From Dugong dugon (Eukaryota > Chordata > Mammalia > Sirenia > Dugongidae): DNA of 64,000 bases. The translations under genes were made by a program, and so were the position numbers. The stretch spans positions 7,929,001 to 7,993,000 of the forward strand of contig CM057480.1 in the NCBI GenBank assembly GCA_030035585.1, read 5' to 3'. Every line of letters starts with the position of its first letter. Within the stretch, counting starts at the first letter, position 1. The notes beneath the pieces were generated by a model that had not been told where the DNA came from, ran no database searches, and saw nothing but the letters and a program-made list of their open reading frames with translations. Below are positions 34,567 to 45,611 of this stretch, in pieces.

Positions 34567-34664
34567 GTAGGGAGTGCATTGACTATGAGAAAAGAGCAAA
34601 GGCCATTTTATTTAGAGGGTTCACTCATTGCTTTATCCATTCAGTCATGCATTCTGGTTAACCT

Positions 34665-35500
34665 ATTCTCTTTCCACCATTACCTATTACTTTACTCAAT
34701 TCTTTAAATAGATACCATACAAATTCAAACAGTACAAAAAAGGCATATGTGGAAAGTTGAATGTCCCCCTCATTCCAAACCCCTAGTCCTCCTTCCCAAA
34801 AGCCCCCTCCGTTACTGGTTTTTTTGCGTATTACTTCTCCAGATAGTCTACACATGTAGATCGCTTAATATATATTCCCTTTTATGTTACAGCAAATGGT
34901 GGCAAACAACACACTGTCACTTTTTCATTTAATGGTATATCTTGCAGATTACTTCGTATCAGTATAGATTTGCCCAAATGTTTCTAAAGCCTGCATAGTT
35001 TTCCATTTTATTGATGTACTATGTTTTGTTTAAGCTTATTAATTGGCCTACAGCTTCTTTAATCTTTAATCTTTTAATCTTTAATCTCTGCAGTGAGCAT
35101 CCTCATACATATTTGGGGGTGGGATGCAAATGTGCTAGCATATCTGTCAGATTAATTTCCGGACGTGGAATTGCTTGGTTGAAAGGTATAAGCAGTGTAT
35201 GTTGGAGTCGGCTTGCACAGGCTCACAAAGAACCTATTGGATGCATCTCTTCCCAACTCCATGATCAGTAGCATCACATTGGTGACTTGAAATTGGCCAT
35301 AGTGAGAGTATTTACACCACAGAAATTGGCAAAGACTATAAAACAGGGCTTCTCCCTCACTCCTGGGGAGCCGATGGTTAAACATTTATCAGCACATCAC
35401 TGGGTATAAGCATTAAACTTTTGACAGATATTTCCAAATTGTCTTCCAAAGAAGTTGGACCACATTTTCATTTCTACCATGCGTTTGGAGGGACAATTCT
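34665..35500 (-). mobile_element. Old L1 3' region, antisense, split by a hAT element
   Basis: Ttaatggtatatcttgcag, catagttttccattttattg, ggacgtggaattgcttgg, then after the insertion gacagatatttccaaattg. The order matches antisense L1MB/L1MC-type 3' sequence. The insertion at 35193-35402 separates the halves cleanly. Confidence 0.65.
35193..35402. mobile_element. 210-bp non-autonomous hAT element
   Basis: Starts cagtgtatgttgg and ends agcacatcactg, so both ends read CAGTG inward. Flanked by an exact 8-base duplication ggtataag (35185-35192 and 35403-35410), the hallmark of hAT insertion. The interior is non-coding. The reverse strand resembles an old mammalian hAT repeat I have seen but cannot name. 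Confidence 0.85.
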
Positions 35501-36180
35501 GACCACAATGATTCATCATATCAGAGCATTAGAGTATGCCAGCTATTCCTTGAGACTGGGCACAAGGAACTCTTAGTTATTTATATGTCTCTGAAAGCAT
35601 ACATTTATGTTCTTGCTAGGATCTTCAAATGAAACCCAACACTTACAACCCTTTCTTATGGCTCTATGCTTCCACTACATGGACAAATAGTTGCTGGTGA
35701 AAATTACCAGCTATTGATGGGAATGAGAGGAAGTCAATGCCCTATACTTGGTCATTAGCCTTCTTATAACTACTATTCTTTATTAGAAATTTTCTTAAAA
35801 ACTTGCCTTGTAAGAGTAGTTTGTACACATGATAAAACCTCACAGATTTGGGCGAGGCCATTCTGAAATAGTGACAAGTAGGAATAAGAATGTTTTGAAA
35901 ATGTCTTTGTTCACATTTTCTATTTTCCTTCACATGACAATGTTAATTTGTTCCAAATTATTGCCAAATCCTGGTTTAGTAGAAAAGATAAGAAAATATA
36001 TATAATTATTAAATGAAGATGTCTTATCATCATTGAAGTTTAATGAATATGTTATTCACATATATTAATTCCAGTCTCCAAAAACAGCTTGGATAGTAAG
36101 TAGGTTAAACATTCCTCTTGAAATTAAAGAGCAGTGCTGTTTAATAAAACTTTCAGTGATATTGGAAATTTTCTGTATCT
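35501..36180. other. Unique AT-rich sequence
   Basis: No element recognised. Confidence 0.4.
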
Positions 36181-36312
36181 GTGCTGTCCAATATGTAGCT
36201 ACTAGCCACATGTAGCTAGTGTGGCTAAGTAACCAAATTTTTAATTTAAGTTTAACTACATTTAAATAGGCACATGTGGCTCCTGGTTACCTTATTAGAC
36301 TGTCCAGCTCTG
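36181..36312. mobile_element. Small hAT-type MITE
   Basis: Gtgctgtccaatatgtagc at the left and attagactgtccagctc at the right form imperfect inverted ends; the interior repeats agccacatgt and ggcacatgtggc. Typical of short Charlie-type elements. Target duplication not clear. Confidence 0.65.
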
Positions 36313-36419
36313 GACTGCATAGATTAATCTTTGCTCTTTTCTTTCTTTGTCTAATTTTTGACCTCTTCTTCTAGTCATCCATGGCATTCATATTGCCTCC
36401 ACGAACATTGGAAAATTAA

Positions 36420-36795
36420 GAGTATCTGAACAGGCCTTATTCTAAGCATTTAACAGATATTAACTTCTTTAATCTTCTCAATAACTATATAAGCTAAGTG
36501 CTAGCATTATTCCAGGTCCCTGGGTGGCAAAACAGTTTACTCTCTACTACTAACCAAAAAGCTGGCAGTTTGAATCCACCCAGTTGTGCCAGCCGGTAAT
36601 CTACTTCCGTAAGATTACATCCATGAAAATTGCTATGGTGTGCAGTTCTACTCTGAAACACTTGGGGTCACCATAAGTTGGGATCAACTCGATGGCAACG
36701 GATTTTCTTAAAAAAAAAAAAAAAAAAGATTAATCCTATTTTACTAATGAAGAAATTGAGGCAGGGAGGTTGTAACTTGTTCAAGTTGATGTTCC
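36420..36795 (-). repeat. MIR, antisense, split by an AfroSINE
   Basis: Ctaagcatttaacagatatt, tcttctcaataactatataa before; aatcctattttactaatgaa and gaaattgaggcagggaggtt after the SINE at 36513-36728. Confidence 0.7.
36513..36728 (+). mobile_element. AfroSINE, sense, long form, in MIR
   Basis: aggtccctgggtggcaaaac head with tRNA-Asn-like acceptor, ctaaccaaaaagctggcag, body caccataagttgggatcaac and a long A-rich tail (36708-36728). The tail is A-rich where other copies are T-rich. Confidence 0.9.
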
Positions 36796-37078
36796 AGGTT
36801 GTCGTCCCTCTTCCCCACTCGGCAGCCAGCTCTTCTTCCATCTTGCCCGCTGACCAACAGCAGCTCCAGGTCCACTTTCAGATGCTTGGCAGCAGAACCA
36901 CAAGGTGACTCTCTACAAGTTTTCCTTTGCAGTCCTGCTTCAGTGACTGGGGTTCCTGGCTGTTAGATTCCCCTCAAGCTCTAACTTGTCTCCTGGGGCC
37001 AGTGCTTCAGGAGAGCTGGTTGGTGCCTTTTCCTCTGATCTGCCAGCTCTCTTCTGGCTCTTCACTGCCATGCGGTGT

Positions 37079-37750
37079 GGTTGTTGTTGTGTGCAGCAGA
37101 GTTGATTCCAACTCATAGCGACCCCATGTGACCGAGTAGAACTGCCCCAGAGGGTTTTCTAGGCTGTAATCTTTACAGGAACAGATTGCCAGGTCTTTTC
37201 TCCCACGGTTAGCAGCTGTTATGGATGAAATCGTGTCCCTAGCCATGATTCCCAGCATTGTGTAGTTGTCCACCATTTTGTGATCTGATCTGATTATCCT
37301 ACGTACTGTAAATCTTCATTTCTATGATGTTCATGAGGCAGGATTAGAGGCAGTTATGTTAATGAGGCAGGAGTCAATCTATAGGATTAGGTTATATTTT
37401 GAGTCCGTCTCTTTTGAGATGTGAAAGAAAGAAACAAGCAGAGAGAAGGACCTCATACCATCAAGAAAGAAGCACCAGGAGCACAGAGCGTACTTTGAAC
37501 CCTGAGTCCCTGTGCTGAGAAGCTCCTAGACCAGGGGAAGATTGATGACAAGGATCTTCCCCCAGAGCTGACAGAGGGAGAAACCCTTACCCTGGAGCTG
37601 GCACCCTAAATTTGGACTTCTCACCTCCTAATCTGTGAGAGAATAAATTTTTGTTTATTAAAGTCATCCACTTGTGGTATTTCTCTTATAGCAGCACTAG
37701 ATGACTAAGACAGCAGTCAAGTGCTTAACAATTATGTTACCAGGGCTCCT
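37079..37750 (-). mobile_element. AfroSINE, antisense, split by a solitary LTR
   Basis: SINE parts are 37079-37216 (gttgttgttgtgtgcagcag to cccacggttagcagc) and 37713-37750 (gcagtcaagtgcttaac to ccagggctcct). The LTR sits between, with gcagc/gcagt as the target duplication. Confidence 0.9.
37217..37712 (+). mobile_element. Solitary MaLR-type LTR, sense, inside an AfroSINE
   Basis: From tgttatggatgaaatcgtg to agatgactaagaca, with an aataaa signal near the 3' end (37642). A fossil in a SINE, so it is younger than that SINE copy. Confidence 0.9.
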
Positions 37751-38301
37751 TTGCTGCCATATCCTCCCCCAATTGTATAAGGGCTAATTCCTATAACATA
37801 CCCCTTATCGCATAACACCCATAGTGGTTCTGCCTCGCTGACCAAAATCCTGACTGATAGGCCAGCCTACTAGCAAGCTCCTCCTAAAAGAGGCTGGTCT
37901 CCCTGTTACCAGAGGAATTATAATGATGTGGGGAAGAAAAACCTCAGCCCTGCTACTTGGGAGGGTCTAGAGTGGTGATATCCTTCCTATTAAAACAGTT
38001 TATAATATTTATTTTCTTGGCTGCTTCCCACCACCTCTGTTCCCACAAACTGCAAAGACGAACTGTAGCCTTTATTTGCCAAATTCTAATTAAGGGGCTT
38101 TAGCCAAATGTTTCCAAGGATTCTGGACACCCTCACCACTGAGCTGGTCTCACGGTAATGAAATAAACCATTTCCTGGTCTGCATCCCCTGCCTCACCGC
38201 CAGGCCTGAGAGATTGGATGCCACTGGTTTGCTGCTCTGTTCCTAGGGCACCGTGACTGAGGGGAGAGGCTCAATAAATATTTGCTGGATGAATCAACGG
38301 G
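37751..38301. other. Mostly unique sequence
   Basis: The part at 37800-37860 (catagtggttctgcctcgct, aatcctgactgata) resembles the end of an older LTR or DNA repeat. The remainder is not recognised. Confidence 0.35.
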
Positions 38302-38642
38302 GCAGTACTTGTTCAGTGGTCGAATTTTTGCCTTCTATATGGCAGACTGGGGTTCGGTTACCAGCGAATGCACCTCATGGCAGCCACCACCCATCTGTCA
38401 GTGGAGGCTTGCGTGTTGCTATGATGCTGAACAGGTTTCAGCAGAGCTTCCAGACTAAGATGGTCTAGGAAGAAATGCCTGACGATCTACTTCTGGAAAT
38501 CAGCCAGCGAAAACCCTATGGATCACCGTGGTCCAATTTGCAACTGATCTTTGGGATGGAAGTGGACCAGGCAACGTTTTGTTCCATTGTGTGTGGGGTT
38601 GCCATGAGTGGGGGCCAACCCCACGGCAGCTAACAACAACAG
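38302..38642 (+). mobile_element. RTESINE, sense, full length
   Basis: gcagtacttgttcagtggtc head, ggttcggttaccagcg box B region, agtggaggcttgcgtgttgc, tctaggaagaaatgcctgac, ending cagctaacaacaacagc. Confidence 0.9.
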
Positions 38643-39242
38643 CTTAGCATGGGGTCACCATGAGTTGGAAGTTGAATGAATGAAGGAATGAAAAAGTGAG
38701 CTTTCAGTTAAGGTGACTTCACTGTGGTAGGGAGCAGGGATGTAGCAGACCCCTCAGTGCTCTGGCCAAATTTCTTGGGGTCCCCTTTACCTTTTCTATG
38801 TGCCTCTCCCTTGGCTGCAGTGTGTTTTTATTTCCAAAGGTCTATACACACCACTCTTTACAGATTTTCCTCAGGCTGTGAGAGCCAAGTCAAAAATGCC
38901 TGAGTTTGTCCCCTCAAGGCAGTCCTTAGACAATGATAGACTGGTGTGAAGTCATCAAGGAAGCTCTGAGGCATAACTTCTACTCCAGCTCTCCCCGGGA
39001 GATCAGGCTGCAGCCACTGTCTGTGGGGGCCTTCCCTGCAATCTCACCCCTGCTTGACTTCATCTTGTCATGCTTTGCCCACTCCTGTAGAGGTCTCTCT
39101 TGGTTGCACGCTCATAATAAATCACCAGCACATGAATCCTCACCTCAGGGCACACCTCTGGAGAAACCCACCCAAGACCATGGAGTATCAAAGAAAGAAC
39201 ATTGGCTTCCAACCTGGTTTACTATAAAAAACAAATACCAAA
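38643..39242. other. Unique sequence
   Basis: No repeat recognised. The frame at 38933-39325 (130 codons) runs into the following SINE and lacks family features. Confidence 0.4.
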
Positions 39243-39428
39243 TCTGTTGCTGTCAAGTGAATTCCCACTCATGGCAACCCCACGTGTTAGAGCAGAATTG
39301 CTCCATAGGGTTTCCTTGGCTGTAATCTTTACAGAAGCAGAAGACTTTCTCATTGTGGTGTGGATGGTTGGGTTCGAACTGCCAACCTATAGGTTAGTAG
39401 TTGGGTGCAAATTGTTTGCACTACCCTT
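39243..39428 (-). mobile_element. AfroSINE, antisense, long form
   Basis: gttgctgtcaagtgaattcc, ctccatagggtttccttggc, gtaatctttacagaagcag, gttcgaactgccaaccta, ending gtttgcactaccc. Confidence 0.9.
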
Positions 39429-39744
39429 CTTTGATACTTTTGATCCCAATGAAATGGCGGTCACAAAAAACAGGATATTGAAGGTAGGTAAAGGGTTTTA
39501 CTTGTCCTTTATTCTTTGCTAACGGAAGTGAAAGCCGTGGTCTTATCATTCTACGTCTAATCAGGGAAACAGAAACTCGGTTTGTGAATAGTTATAAAGG
39601 TGTTTGAAGGGCTAGAGTAGAAAAAGTGGGAAGATAAGATTTCCCAAAGATTAGTAACTGCAGGAAGCTACTACCACCTCTAGGTCTGAAAGAGCAAGGA
39701 GAACAGTATGTTATTCAGAGTCAACAATGCGTTGTTGTTGGAAC

Positions 39745-39965
39745 CAAACTACCTGGGAGAAACCCAGAAGCCTGCACTCACGACAGCTACCGCTGCCTCC
39801 ACTGCCAAGGCCGCCGCCATTACTGCAGCTACTGCATCGGCAAGAAGCACAGCCAAATCGACAGCAGACAGGCTTCTTCCTTCCTCCTCCTTCCCGAACT
39901 GCTGCCAGAGCCTCCCATTGGCAGTGTCTGACAGGAAGCCAGCTGGAAGGGAAGTCTGGGAGATG
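39745..39965. repeat. GC-rich imperfect GCN/GCT tract
   Basis: Ctaccgctgcctccactgcc, aaggccgccgccattactgc, then agcacagccaaatcgacag. Open frames up to 197 codons on several strands arise from the absence of stops in this composition; their peptides are Ala-, Ser- and Gly-rich with no domain. The ending (gaagtctgggagatgtagtt) recalls an old mammalian repeat. Confidence 0.4.
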
Positions 39966-40663
39966 TAGTTTGCAAGCTTTTTTCCTTGCAGTAGAGAAGA
40001 GGGCATAGAAGGGTGAGCGTGGGGCTGAGAGAAAAGAGACACTGTATGCCACTTGACCCCAAAGTTTCTGTCCTCTTCCTGAAGGTAAAAGCATCCAAAA
40101 ACTTGCAAAGCTCCAGAATTGAAGTAGGATGACCTTACTGGGGTGGATGAGTTGAGGAGGGGGGAAAGATGGGGGGGAAGGCGATGAATGGGACAGCAAG
40201 AGGCATTGCCTGCAGTCTAGCACAGAATGTTTAGACCCCTTTATTGTCCCCTGTAGGGCAGACATTTTAAGGGCTGAAACCTTCTTTTCTCTTCTTGGGA
40301 ACATGGACGGCTAAGCTTTCCTCTAAACTCTTAAAAGAAACTTGCACAGATCCCAGGACCTAGCAAGCATGGTTTCAAATACAAGTGAGTTTTAAGAGGA
40401 GCCTTGCAGACCCTGTAGATTCTCCTGCTTGGTTGCAAAATGCAGCTCATCTTTCCTGGCAGGGGCCCAGAGACCTTGGCACGTGTTGTTTAAGAATCAA
40501 GTCACAGTTGGTTAATCCCATCTGCTTTCAAGAAATCGGAAAAACCAGTGCCCCTGTGTCTAAGGCTCCATGCAAGACATTCTCTCGTGGGTCTCCTGTA
40601 AGTCACTTTTTGGTCAGAGAATTTTAAGCTCCATTGTAGGAAAGGTAATTTAGAATCCCACAG

Positions 40664-40838
40664 TATTAATTTTCCATTTCTGCTGTAACAGATTATCACA
40701 AACTTAGTGACATAAAACAACGTGGATATATTGCTTCACACTTCTGGATGAATATCATTGAGATAAAGTCAAGTTGTCAGTATGTCTGTGTTGCTTCTGG
40801 AGGATCTATGGGAGAATGTGTTTCTTTGCCTTTTCCAG
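40664..40838 (-). mobile_element. Old MaLR-type LTR fragment, antisense
   Basis: Tttctgctgtaacagattat, cacaaacttagtgacataaa, gcttctggaggatctatgg, tttgccttttccagct. An old fossil fragment that ends where the RTE copy begins. Confidence 0.55.
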
Positions 40839-41918
40839 CTGCTGATGTCAGATGGATCTTGGCCGAAAGCAGAGAATACCAGAAAGATGTTTACCTGTGT
40901 TTTATTGACTGTGCAAAGGCATTAGACTGTGTGCATCATAACAAATTATGGATAACCTTGCAAAGGATGGGAATTCCAGAATACTTAATTGTGCTCATGC
41001 AGAACCTATACGTAGACCAAGAGGCAGTCATTTGAACAGAACAAGGGGATATTGCGTGGTTTAAAATCAGGAAAGGTGTGCATCGGGGTTGTATCCTTTC
41101 ATCATACTTATTCAAACTGTATGCTGAGCAAATAATCTGAGACTTGGACTATGTAAAGAAGAACAGGTTATCAGGACTGGAGGAAATCTCATTAAAAGCC
41201 TGCAATATGCAGATGACACAACCTTGCTTGCTGAAAGCAAACAGGATATGAAGCACTTACTGATGAAGATCAAAAACTACATACAGCCTTCAGTCTGGAT
41301 TGCACATCAACATAAAGAGAACAAGAATACAACTGGACTAACAAGAAACATCCTCATAAACAGAGAAAAGATTGAAATTGTCAAGGATTTCATTTTACTT
41401 GGATCCACAATCAATGCCCATGGAAGTAGCAGTCAAGAAATCAAAAGCTGCATTGCATTGGGCAAATCTGCTGCAAAAGATCTCCTTAAAGTGTTGAAAA
41501 GCAAAGACATCACCTTGAAGGCTAAGATGCGCCTGACCCAAGCCATGGTGTTTTCAATCACCTCGTATGTATGTGAAAGCTGGACAATGAATAAAGAAGA
41601 CAGAATAATTGATGCCCTTGAATTACGGTTTTGGCAAAGAATACTGGATATATCATGGACTGCCAGAAGAATGAACAAATCCGTCTTAGAAGAAGTACAA
41701 CCAGAAGGCTCCTTAGAAGCAAGGATGGCGAGACTTTATCTCAGATACTTCAGGCATGTTATCAGGAGGGGCCAGTTCCTGGAGAAGGACATCCTGCTTG
41801 GTAAAGTAGAGGGTCAGTGAAAAAGAGGAAGACCCTGAACGAAATGGATTGACACGGTGACTGTAACAATGGGCTCAGGCATAACACTGATCACGAGGAT
41901 AGTGCAGGACCAGGCAGT
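40839..41918 (+). mobile_element. RTE LINE (BovB-like), 5'- and 3'-truncated
   Basis: 40843-41033 encodes ADVRWILAESREYQKD and CFIDCAKALDCVHHNK (motif A). A stop follows near 41033. Motif C is intact here: tatgcagatgac at 41206-41217 encodes YADD. The C-terminal frame 41224-41820 carries FILLGSTINAHGSSSQEIK, ESWTMNKEDRIIDALELRFW and WTARRMNKSVLEEVQPEGSLEA. The usual taacaacaac tail is missing: the copy stops at ccaggcagttt, where L1 sequence begins. Confidence 0.9.
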
Positions 41919-42372
41919 TTCTACCTTTTGGCCATTGTGAAAAGTGCTGCAGTGAACATTGGCGTACAGGTTTCTGTTTGTGTTCCTGTCTTCACTTCTT
42001 CTAGGCGTATACCTGGAATTGGGATTGCTACGTCATATGGTAATTGTATGTTCAACTTATTGAGGAACCGCCAAAATGTTTTCCACAGTGGCTGCACCAT
42101 TTTACATTCCCACGAGCAATGGACGAGGGTTCCAGGATCTCCACAACCTTGTTGATACTTATTGTTTTCTATTTTTTTGATCGCTGTCATTCTAATGGGG
42201 GTAGATGATATCTCACTGTGGTTTTGATTTGCATCTCCCTAATGGCTGACGATGTTGAACATCTTTTCATATGTTTGTTTGGCCATTTGTATAACCTCTT
42301 GGTGAACTATCTGTTCAAGTCCTTTGCCCATTTTTTCATTGGGTTGTCTGTAGAACCCTTTATTATTTTAAG
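41919..42372 (-). mobile_element. L1 ORF2 C-terminal fragment, antisense
   Basis: The minus strand from 42190 to 41921 encodes GTLVHCSWECKMVQPLWKT, FWRFLNKLNIQLPYDVAIPI and CTPMFTAALFTMAKR, a clear match to the end of L1 ORF2. The block upstream of 42190 (tatctcactgtggttttga in plus orientation) continues ORF2. It has no 3' untranslated region or tail at the RTE junction. Confidence 0.88.
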
Positions 42373-42432
42373 TAAACTACTTTAGGCCTAGTTCCTTTTA
42401 TTCATTGAACAAACAATTTTAGAGTAAACCAA

Positions 42433-42764
42433 ATAAATTGCCGTGGAGTTGATTCTGACTCATGGCAACCACACGTGTGTCAGAGTAGAATGGTATGCCT
42501 AGGTTTTTTAAAAAAAATTATTATTGTGGCAAAAATACATACAACAAAGCATTTGCCAATTCAACAATTTCTACATATGTAATTCAGTGATATTAATTAC
42601 ATTCTTCATGTGTAACTATTATTTATAGGATTTTCAATGGCTGATTATTTTGGAAGGAGACCGTGAGGACTTTCTTCTGAGGTGTCTCTGGGAGTGCTCG
42701 AACCTCCAACCTTTCAGTTAGCAGCCAAGTACGTTAACCGTTTGCACCATCCAGGGACTCCATT
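42433..42764 (-). mobile_element. AfroSINE, antisense, holding an L1 tail
   Basis: SINE parts at about 42433-42504 (gccgtggagttgattctgac) and 42629-42764 (taggattttcaatggctgat to ccatccagggactcc). Between them, ttattattgtggcaaaaata, catacaacaaagcatttgcc is an antisense L1 3' end of about 125 bases. Confidence 0.8.
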
Positions 42765-42989
42765 TTTGGAATAGTTGCCACATATGGGTACTACCCCAGG
42801 TTCTGGGGCATAAAGAGTTCCTGGAGGGGCAAAAATCAGACGGATCATTGCAAAAACAGAGTTGGTGTGAAGATATGCCCAACAATCAGTTGCCTATATT
42901 TTTGTCCGGGAGTGTACAGCCAGGTAGGTCTGGACATTTGTCGATCAGCCGTGCACGGATGAAATCTCACTACCAGTGTGCCAATGTGC

Positions 42990-43200
42990 TCGCCATGGTT
43001 CACTGGAGTTCTGAACCCACCTCTACAGAGCTGTTCATTGTAGGCATCTGAATTACCCTCAGAGCTTGTTAGTTATATAGACGACCTCCTCCACTCGCCA
43101 GCCTCAGAGTTTCTGAATCAGAAGGCCTGGGGTGAGACCCTGGGGTTAACATGCTTCACAAATGCCAAAGATTATTCTCTATAAAATTTGAGAATCATTG
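42990..43200 (-). mobile_element. MER5-like hAT fragment
   Basis: Ctcagagcttgttagttata, gtttctgaatcagaaggcct, ggggtgagaccctggggtta and aaaatttgagaatcattg follow the MER5 pattern. Ends eroded. Confidence 0.55.
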
Positions 43201-44602
43201 CACTCCTGTCTTGGTGCCCTTATTCACATTAAAAATGCAAAGGCAATTTTTTGTGAGACGGGAAAGTGTCATAGGAACCCAACCAAATGCCAGCAGAGTA
43301 ACTGCAGTATTTATTACCACGAAGCTACACCTTCCATATCGTCTCTCTTTCAGGGCTCATCCTCAATATGGTGAATATGCCTGACATTGCAGTAGGTGAG
43401 AGATGGTATATGTAACCTCCAAATGGCACTCTGAACTTTGGGTGTAGCTGTATCTGTTTGCTCCTGGAAGAGTCCAAAAGTAGCAACATCAGATAGAAAA
43501 TTCAGTTCTTCTTTTTACTCTTCACACACTTGCGTTTTAATCTGAAGTCTATTTGATTCTTTCTTTGGCTGGGTGGATGTGGATTGCCATAGTTCACAAA
43601 AACTAAGATATCATCAGTTTTAAGGCCTACCACTATTTTATGCACCATTATGAAGGAGAAAAACACTGCCAATTAAATTATGACAAGCATTCAACGATAA
43701 GACATATCCTAACTTCAGAGAGGTTAAAACTTCCGGAAGGGAAAGTGTAGCGCTGAAATGCAGTGTTTCAAGATTGCTGCTTTCCGTGAAAGAGGAGGTT
43801 GTTATTTCTGGGATAAGATTGAGTTTCCCTTGAACTGTTTTTGCAGGTTATCTTCCCTACCCTTGGCACCCATGCATGGGAGAGCAGAATCAGGTCCTGT
43901 GTTGGCACATATTTATATTACGTAGCTCTCTATCTTGCTAATTAAAAACCAAAATTTTATAGAATCAAAGCCCGTGATTATAGGAAACAAATTGAGATTT
44001 AGGACTAAGGATAAAGCTTAACAAGAAAATATAACAGGAAGTTAGAACCCGATCTTCTCTGGTATCTTTTAAAGCTTTACAGGCTTAGCAAGAAGACAAA
44101 CGGAAAGTATACTTCTATCTTTTGTGGAATTAGTCTGAAAATGTGTTTGCTGGTTATTTATGCTCTGAAATGTCCTTCTAGACTATGGAAACTTAGTAGG
44201 CAGATTCTACCCTAGAAGTTTACGAAGGACATTAAAAGTCGTGTTTTCCAGCTCAGGTGTCGATACAGTCAAGATTGTTCTTTGTCCCTTGGGAAGACAA
44301 AGCTGGGTATTACCGCGGCTATAAAACACTAGTGGGATTTCAAAATCACATTCAATATGCTCTATGCCAAAAGCAAAGGGTACATGGTGACTGGAATTTG
44401 TTTTTCTAAACCAGGAGAGTATATGTGACTTTTATTTGGCCGAGAAGCCACCCACACCTAGACTTGAAAATAGAGCAATTGAATTTGAAAACCAGATTTG
44501 CAACCCATGGTATTTAATGGCAGTGATACAGTTTTTGCCCCCAGGGCAAGAGGTGATTTTTTTTTTTTTTCTTTATAGGCTATCTTGTGACATTTCCACC
44601 CT
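43201..44602. other. Repeat-free unique sequence
   Basis: 1.4 kb with no recognisable transposon, which is unusual for this window. No supported coding frame and no CpG cluster. May hold conserved non-coding sequence, but nothing in it shows that directly. Confidence 0.4.
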
Positions 44603-44619
44603 CCCCCCCCCCCCCCCCC
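44603..44619. repeat. C17 homopolymer
   Basis: Seventeen consecutive C after ccacct, before ttctcatag. Close to the T13-T14 run at about 44556. Confidence 0.97.
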
Positions 44620-44639
44620 TTCTCATAGCCTCAATTACT

Positions 44640-44850
44640 CAGAACAGGTTCTTAACCCTGGCTGCACATTAGAACTACTAGGGGTTCCTTTAAAAAATAC
44701 CCATGCCTAGGTCTCCATCTAGCCCATTTAAATCAGAATCTCTGAGGCAAGACCCAGACTTTGGGTTTTTTTTTTTGAAGCTCCCAAGTATTTGTAATGT
44801 GCAGCCCAAACTGAGATGTCCCACCTTGAAGCAATAATGTTTGCTCCCGG
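44640..44850. mobile_element. MER5-like hAT fragment
   Basis: Ggttcttaaccctggctgca, cattagaactactaggggtt, aatcagaatctctgaggcaa, aagctcccaagtatttgtaa and tgtgcagcccaaa. Typical MER5-group order, with a T10 interruption. Confidence 0.6.
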
Positions 44851-45081
44851 GGTTTTGCAAGTGTCAGGATGATGATGCGGATTTGGCCTGTGCTGATAAC
44901 AAATCTTCCGGAAGAAGTAGCTGGCACGTTTGGATTGGCATAACCCCTGTCTTAGGGTCACATTCCTCAGAGATAGACTCTGAGTTGAGCTTTTGTGTGC
45001 AAGTGATTTTAATTAGAGTGCTCCCAGGGAAACTCGTAAGGTGGTAAGTAGCACAGAGGAGCGGAGAGTGGTAGCTGGTCT

Positions 45082-45611
45082 TCAAAGATGGCAACCTTCC
45101 ATTCCTTCCCTCTCTGCTTGCACACGCCACTTTACTCATTGAGGTGGGGCCTATTTCCCCTCCCATCAGGGCCTCCTTACAACTTGTCTTAACCAGCAGA
45201 ACGTAGCAGAAGGGCCACTAGGGCAAATCCAGGCCTAGCTTTGAAGAAGCCTAGCAGCTTGTGCTTTTCCTTAGGCGGAGCCAGCTGCCACGTAAGAACT
45301 CCAACTATCCTGGGACCAGCTAGCTGTGACCAAGTCCAAGCTAGTGACGTGAAGAGGTTTCGTGGAGGAGACTGAGCGGAGCCTGCCAGCGAGTGAAAAT
45401 CGAGGCCCACACATATAACCCCAGTCAAGGCAGCCAGCCAGCCCCTCAGTCATTTCAGCCATCCCAGCTGAGGTCCCCAAACACCAGGGAGCAGAGACAA
45501 ACCATCACCACCCTGCCTTGTCTGAATTCCTGACCAGGAGAATAGTGAGCAAACAAAATGGTGGTTGTTTTTAGCTCTCAGATAGTTTGTTATCAGCGAT
45601 AGATAAACCGA
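45082..45611 (+). mobile_element. Old MLT1-type solitary LTR, sense
   Basis: Ttaaccagcagaacgtagca, agcctagcagcttgtgcttt, catttcagccatcccagctg, gagcaaacaaaatggtggtt, tcagcgatagataaac resemble an MLT1-type LTR in sense orientation. An old fossil; no internal region. Confidence 0.5.

Noticed and set aside
39711-40304. 197-codon minus-strand open frame
   Set aside because: Low-complexity Gly, Ser and Cys peptide produced by the GC-rich tract; parallel frames of similar length exist on other strands and none has a domain.
41921-42190. 89-codon minus-strand frame with clear protein similarity
   Set aside because: The similarity is to the end of L1 ORF2, so it is an L1 fragment.
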